Positions 60,826-64,000 of a DNA stretch of 64,000 nucleotides are shown piece by piece (within the stretch, counting starts at the first letter, position 1; every line of letters begins with the position of its first letter). Under the pieces are notes generated by a model, which was not told the DNA's origin, did no database searches, and saw only the letters and a list, made by a program, of their open reading frames with translations. Source of the stretch: Phytoactinopolyspora limicola (GTDB taxonomy: Bacteria > Actinomycetota > Actinomycetes > Jiangellales > Jiangellaceae); assembly GCF_011320225.1 (NCBI RefSeq), contig NZ_JAAOEN010000006.1:245957-309956 (forward strand), given 5' to 3'. A program made the translations under genes and the position numbers.

Positions 60826-61590
60826 ATGATCAACAAGGTGGTGGCGTCCACGGCCGAGGCCGTGGCCGACATCGAGAGCGGCGCGATGATCGCGATCGGC
60901 GGGTTCAACGGGGTGCCCGGCATTCCGAGCAGCCTGATCAAGGCCGTTGCCGATCGCAGCCTCAGCGACTTGACGATCATCTCGTGTGAGGCTGGCCGGG
61001 GTAAGGCTGCCTTCCAGCCGTATCGGCGCAACGCCCAAGGACAAAAGGTGGTGGGGGTACCCGAGCTCGAGGAGCTCTACCCAGCGGCCTACCTGGTGGA
61101 ATGCGACCAAGTGAAGAAGGCCATCACGACCTTCTCCGCGTTGAATCACCCGGACTATGAGGGCCCGCTCGAGGCGCGGGCCCGCAAGGGTGAGGTGGAG
61201 ATCGAACTCATCGGTCAGGGCAGTCTGTGCGAGCGGCTACGGGCCGGCCGGGTCGGTCTGGGCGGCGTGTACACACCAGTGGGCGCGGGGACGCTGATCG
61301 GCAAGGGCAAGGACGTGCGCTACTTCGACGGTGTGCCACACATCCTCGAGACGGCGTTGAAGCCGGACTACGCCATCATCGCGGCCTACCAGGCCGATCG
61401 CTTCGGAAACCTGACGTACCGCAATGGCGCCCGGACGCTGAATCCGGTGATGGCCGGCTCGGCCAGGGTCACCATCGTCGAGGTCGAGGAGATCGTCCCA
61501 CTCGGACACCTGGACCCCAACCACATCGTCACCCCTGGGCCATACGTCGATCGGGTGGTCCTGAGCCCCGGCGGGCGGGTCGTCGAATGA
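60826..61590 (+). CDS. CoA-transferase, alpha subunit
   Basis: 254 residues, family I CoA-transferase subunit A: AVADIESGAMIAIGGFNGVP, with a central ELIGQGSLCERLRAGRVGLG segment and GAGTLIGKGK. It starts 4 bp after MaoC and is followed by the beta subunit after 38 bp. Together they move CoA between carboxylates, e.g. from succinyl- or acetyl-CoA to the pathway acid. Confidence 0.92.
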   Translation: MINKVVASTAEAVADIESGAMIAIGGFNGVPGIPSSLIKAVADRSLSDLTIISCEAGRGKAAFQPYRRNAQGQKVVGVPELEELYPAAYLVECDQVKKAITTFSALNHPDYEGPLEARARKGEVEIELIGQGSLCERLRAGRVGLGGVYTPVGAGTLIGKGKDVRYFDGVPHILETALKPDYAIIAAYQADRFGNLTYRNGARTLNPVMAGSARVTIVEVEEIVPLGHLDPNHIVTPGPYVDRVVLSPGGRVVE

Positions 61591-61628
61591 GAGCACTGGC
61601 CGGATCTGGGAACTCGGAGGAGTAGCGG

Positions 61629-62357
61629 ATGACGACGACAGTTGACCAGCGCAGGTCCCTCAGCAGACGGGGTATCGCGGTACGGATCACCCAGGACTTC
61701 GCCGAAGGCGAGGTGATCAACCTTGGCGTGGGCATTCCTACCCTGTGCAGCTTCTATCTGGCCGACGATGCCGAGGTTCTGCTCCACAGTGAACATGGGG
61801 TGCTCGGCCACGGCCGGCACGCACACGGCGAAAATGAGGTAGACCCGTCCCTGGTCACCGCCGGGATGCAGCCCGTTGTGCCGCGCCCGGGCATGGTGGT
61901 GATGGACCACTCGGAGTCGTTCGCGCTGATCCGGGGCGGACACTTGGACAAAACGGTGCTCGGCGCGTTTCAAGTCAGCGTCCATGGTGATATCGCGAAC
62001 TTCTGGCTGCCCGGCGCCCCGGCGGGCTCCGTTGGTGGTGCGCAAGACCTGGCGTTCTGCGCGAAGAAGGTGATCGTGGCGTTGCAGTTGTTGTCGCGCC
62101 CGAACCGGTTCGTGAACGAACTCAGCATGGAGATGACCGCGCCACATTGTGTGTCCCGGCTGGTCACCGACATCGGTGTCATCGATCTGGTCGACGGGCA
62201 GGCGGTGGTCCGTGAGCTGGTGCCGGGCTGGAACCTCGACGACGCGCAGCAGGTCACCGAGGTAGAACTCCACCCCGCGCCGGATGGTATCGCCGAGATC
62301 AACCTGCCGGCCGACCAGGACGAGTTGTGGAACGCCCCGTCGGAAGCCAAGGCTTAG
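61629..62357 (+). CDS. CoA-transferase, beta subunit
   Basis: 242 residues. The catalytic Glu that forms the acyl-enzyme is in LLHSEHGVLGHG; most relatives have SENG, so here the residue after Glu is His rather than Asn. NLGVGIPTLCSFYL at the start is standard for family I. ATG with aggagtag upstream. Ends 8 bp before the first phosphotriesterase-like gene. Confidence 0.92.
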   Translation: MTTTVDQRRSLSRRGIAVRITQDFAEGEVINLGVGIPTLCSFYLADDAEVLLHSEHGVLGHGRHAHGENEVDPSLVTAGMQPVVPRPGMVVMDHSESFALIRGGHLDKTVLGAFQVSVHGDIANFWLPGAPAGSVGGAQDLAFCAKKVIVALQLLSRPNRFVNELSMEMTAPHCVSRLVTDIGVIDLVDGQAVVRELVPGWNLDDAQQVTEVELHPAPDGIAEINLPADQDELWNAPSEAKA

Positions 62358-62365
62358 AGCCGGCC

Positions 62366-63292
62366 ATGAGCGTCACGGTCGAGACCGTTCGTGGTCCGGT
62401 GCCGGTGTCGGAGCTGGGCCGGATCCTGCCGCACGAACACGTCGTGTGCGACCTCTCGCAGCGGCCCAACGGCAACGTCGACGTCTTCAGCCTGGACGAT
62501 CCGGAGGAGGCGGTGCGGGATTTGGTGTCGTTTAAGGGTGTGGGTGGTGGGGCGGTGGTGGAGTGCACCAGTGGTGGGTTGGGTCGTGATCCTGGGGTGT
62601 TGAGGTGGGTGTCCGAGCAGGCGGATGTGCATGTGGTGATGGGTTGTGGGTGGTATCGCGAGCCGTTTTATGAGCAGGACATGAATCGGGTCAGTGTGGG
62701 GGAGCTGACGGAGTGTTTGTTGGAGGACATCAAGACTGGTGTTGATGGGGTCAGGCCGGGGGTGATCGGTGAGATCGGGGCTGATCGGGAGTGGGTGTCC
62801 GGTGTTGAGGAGCGGGTGTTGCGGGCGTCGGCTCGGGCGCAGAAGGAGACCGGGCTGGGTTTGGTGTTGCATGCGGTGAAGAGTGAGGTGGGGGCGTGGA
62901 TGTTGGATGTCCTCGAGGATGAGGGTGTTGATCTGCGGCGGGTGGCGGTGGGGCACTGTGACACGTATCCGAAGGTGGATTATCACGAGAGTCTGGCCCG
63001 TCGTGGCGCCATGGTCATGTACGACGGCAACAAGCCGATGGATGCGTTGCTGCAGCGTCGCCGGCTGAACAATGCCGTCGAACTGATCCGCCGGGGCTGG
63101 GGATCCAGCCTGCTGCTCTCCCACGACGTCTGCGTCCCATTCCACCGGGAGCGGCGCGGCGGACCGGGCTACACCTACGTGTTCGGCCAGGTCGGGCCGG
63201 ACCTGGTCGACGCGGGAGTCCACCCCGACGTCGTCGAGACGATCTTCACCGAGAACCCCCTGCAGATCCTGACTGGTCGACGCGATTACTGA
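62366..63292 (+). CDS. Phosphotriesterase-family metal hydrolase, copy 1 (possible lactonase)
   Basis: 308 residues, amidohydrolase barrel of the PTE/lactonase family. Metal-binding HxH in LPHEHVVCD, Glu or Lys bridge region GEIGADREW (Glu here), His residues in LVLHAVK and AVGHCDT, and Asp in LLSHDVC. PTE-family proteins of this type commonly open lactones. Bases 62492-63015 are identical to copy 2, and about 62519-63000 uses T/G-ending codons, unlike the rest of the gene, which uses C/G-ending ones. Confidence 0.88.
   Translation: MSVTVETVRGPVPVSELGRILPHEHVVCDLSQRPNGNVDVFSLDDPEEAVRDLVSFKGVGGGAVVECTSGGLGRDPGVLRWVSEQADVHVVMGCGWYREPFYEQDMNRVSVGELTECLLEDIKTGVDGVRPGVIGEIGADREWVSGVEERVLRASARAQKETGLGLVLHAVKSEVGAWMLDVLEDEGVDLRRVAVGHCDTYPKVDYHESLARRGAMVMYDGNKPMDALLQRRRLNNAVELIRRGWGSSLLLSHDVCVPFHRERRGGPGYTYVFGQVGPDLVDAGVHPDVVETIFTENPLQILTGRRDY
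62492..63015 (+). repeat. 524-bp perfect direct repeat inside the two phosphotriesterase-like genes (first copy)
   Basis: 62492-63015 matches 63477-64000 base for base on reading, and the match may go on past the window. The upstream 62378-62445 is also nearly identical to 63366-63433, leaving only a ~46-bp patch just after the HxH codons that differs. Confidence 0.9.
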
Positions 63293-63347
63293 GCACGTCC
63301 GCGGACGACCCGAGCGGGGCCGCAGGCCCCGGAAAGGCTGGTGGCCG

Positions 63348-64000
63348 ATGGCACAGGGAGCCATGGTCGAGACCGTTCGTGGTCCGGTGCCGGTGTCGGA
63401 GCTGGGCCGGATCCTGCCACACGAACACATCGCTTGTGATCTGTTCCGGGTGAGCCGACAGATGAACCTCGCCGCACTGGACGATCCGGAGGAGGCGGTG
63501 CGGGATTTGGTGTCGTTTAAGGGTGTGGGTGGTGGGGCGGTGGTGGAGTGCACCAGTGGTGGGTTGGGTCGTGATCCTGGGGTGTTGAGGTGGGTGTCCG
63601 AGCAGGCGGATGTGCATGTGGTGATGGGTTGTGGGTGGTATCGCGAGCCGTTTTATGAGCAGGACATGAATCGGGTCAGTGTGGGGGAGCTGACGGAGTG
63701 TTTGTTGGAGGACATCAAGACTGGTGTTGATGGGGTCAGGCCGGGGGTGATCGGTGAGATCGGGGCTGATCGGGAGTGGGTGTCCGGTGTTGAGGAGCGG
63801 GTGTTGCGGGCGTCGGCTCGGGCGCAGAAGGAGACCGGGCTGGGTTTGGTGTTGCATGCGGTGAAGAGTGAGGTGGGGGCGTGGATGTTGGATGTCCTCG
63901 AGGATGAGGGTGTTGATCTGCGGCGGGTGGCGGTGGGGCACTGTGACACGTATCCGAAGGTGGATTATCACGAGAGTCTGGCCCGTCGTGGCGCCATGGT
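63348..64000 (+). CDS. Phosphotriesterase-family metal hydrolase, copy 2 (3' end outside window)
   Basis: 217 residues visible from the ATG at 63348 (ggaaagg upstream); an in-frame ATG at 63363 is alternative. The same HxH (LPHEHIACD), bridging region and GHCDT motif as copy 1. It differs from copy 1 mainly in about 17 codons after HxH (DLFRVSRQMNLAA in place of DLSQRPNGNVDVFS). Starts 55 bp after copy 1, evidently from tandem duplication. Confidence 0.88.
   Translation, partial: MAQGAMVETVRGPVPVSELGRILPHEHIACDLFRVSRQMNLAALDDPEEAVRDLVSFKGVGGGAVVECTSGGLGRDPGVLRWVSEQADVHVVMGCGWYREPFYEQDMNRVSVGELTECLLEDIKTGVDGVRPGVIGEIGADREWVSGVEERVLRASARAQKETGLGLVLHAVKSEVGAWMLDVLEDEGVDLRRVAVGHCDTYPKVDYHESLARRGAM
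63477..64000 (+). repeat. 524-bp perfect direct repeat (second copy, reaches window end)
   Basis: Partner of 62492-63015, offset 985 bp. Runs to the last base of the window with no mismatch seen. Confidence 0.9.

Noticed and set aside
62354..63553. Long minus-strand frames across the phosphotriesterase-like genes
   Set aside because: They result from the T/G-ending codon block on the plus strand; the products are His/Pro/Thr-rich without a fold.

Overview
The window is from a high-GC actinobacterium. Support comes from the type VII secretion ATPase EccC, an Ala/Lys-rich RNase E/G, DUF3618 and DUF3467 proteins, an ECF41 sigma factor, a B12 riboswitch before metE, many GTG starts, and at least two promoters that imply leaderless mRNAs. 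I cannot name the genus; a Jiangella- or Nocardioides-like lineage would fit. No phage, transposase or CRISPR array is visible.

Layout. (1) 1-7.0 kb: 3' half of eccC, a small secreted protein, then two minus-strand runs of secretion-linked genes (WXG100-like proteins, a protein with an HExxH motif, an Asp-rich protein, a lipoprotein) interrupted by ndk. The gaps hold large nested palindromes. (2) 7-15 kb: TIGR03960-type radical SAM protein, RNase E/G, and metE behind a cobalamin riboswitch. (3) 15-28 kb: MFS exporter with TetR, histidine phosphatase, an ECF41 sigma locus with divergent VOC/YdeI-like/DoxX genes, hrpA, and a TetR/FAD-monooxygenase pair. (4) 28-45 kb: tRNA-Leu, bcp, DUF3618, GroES-like, a decayed TetR followed by two PH-domain membrane proteins, an acyl-CoA synthetase, an orphan ACT-domain gene behind a branched-chain amino-acid attenuator, hipBA, tRNA-Lys, DUF3467 and AAA ATPase, MarR/YceI/ring-cleaving dioxygenase, tRNA-His, orn. 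(5) 45-48 kb: secreted DUF4185-like protein, polysaccharide deacetylase, tRNA-Arg. (6) 48.6-64 kb: a catabolic island. It has a Dpp/Opp-type ABC transporter without a binding-protein gene, a GntR/FCD regulator, enoyl-CoA hydratase, TcuA-like flavoprotein, and a plus-strand operon of SDR, ADP-forming acyl-CoA synthetase, citryl-CoA-lyase-like protein, MaoC, CoA-transferase A/B and two tandem phosphotriesterase-family proteins, the second cut by the window end.

Most notable: the unexplained palindromic repeat family around GTGATCGTTGCCG, one copy of which supplies the stop codons of both flanking genes; a leader peptide plus terminator controlling an orphan ACT-domain gene; the 524-bp identical block with aberrant codon use shared by the two phosphotriesterase-like genes; and the catabolic island itself, which looks like an uncharacterised CoA-dependent route for a lactone or polycarboxylic acid.
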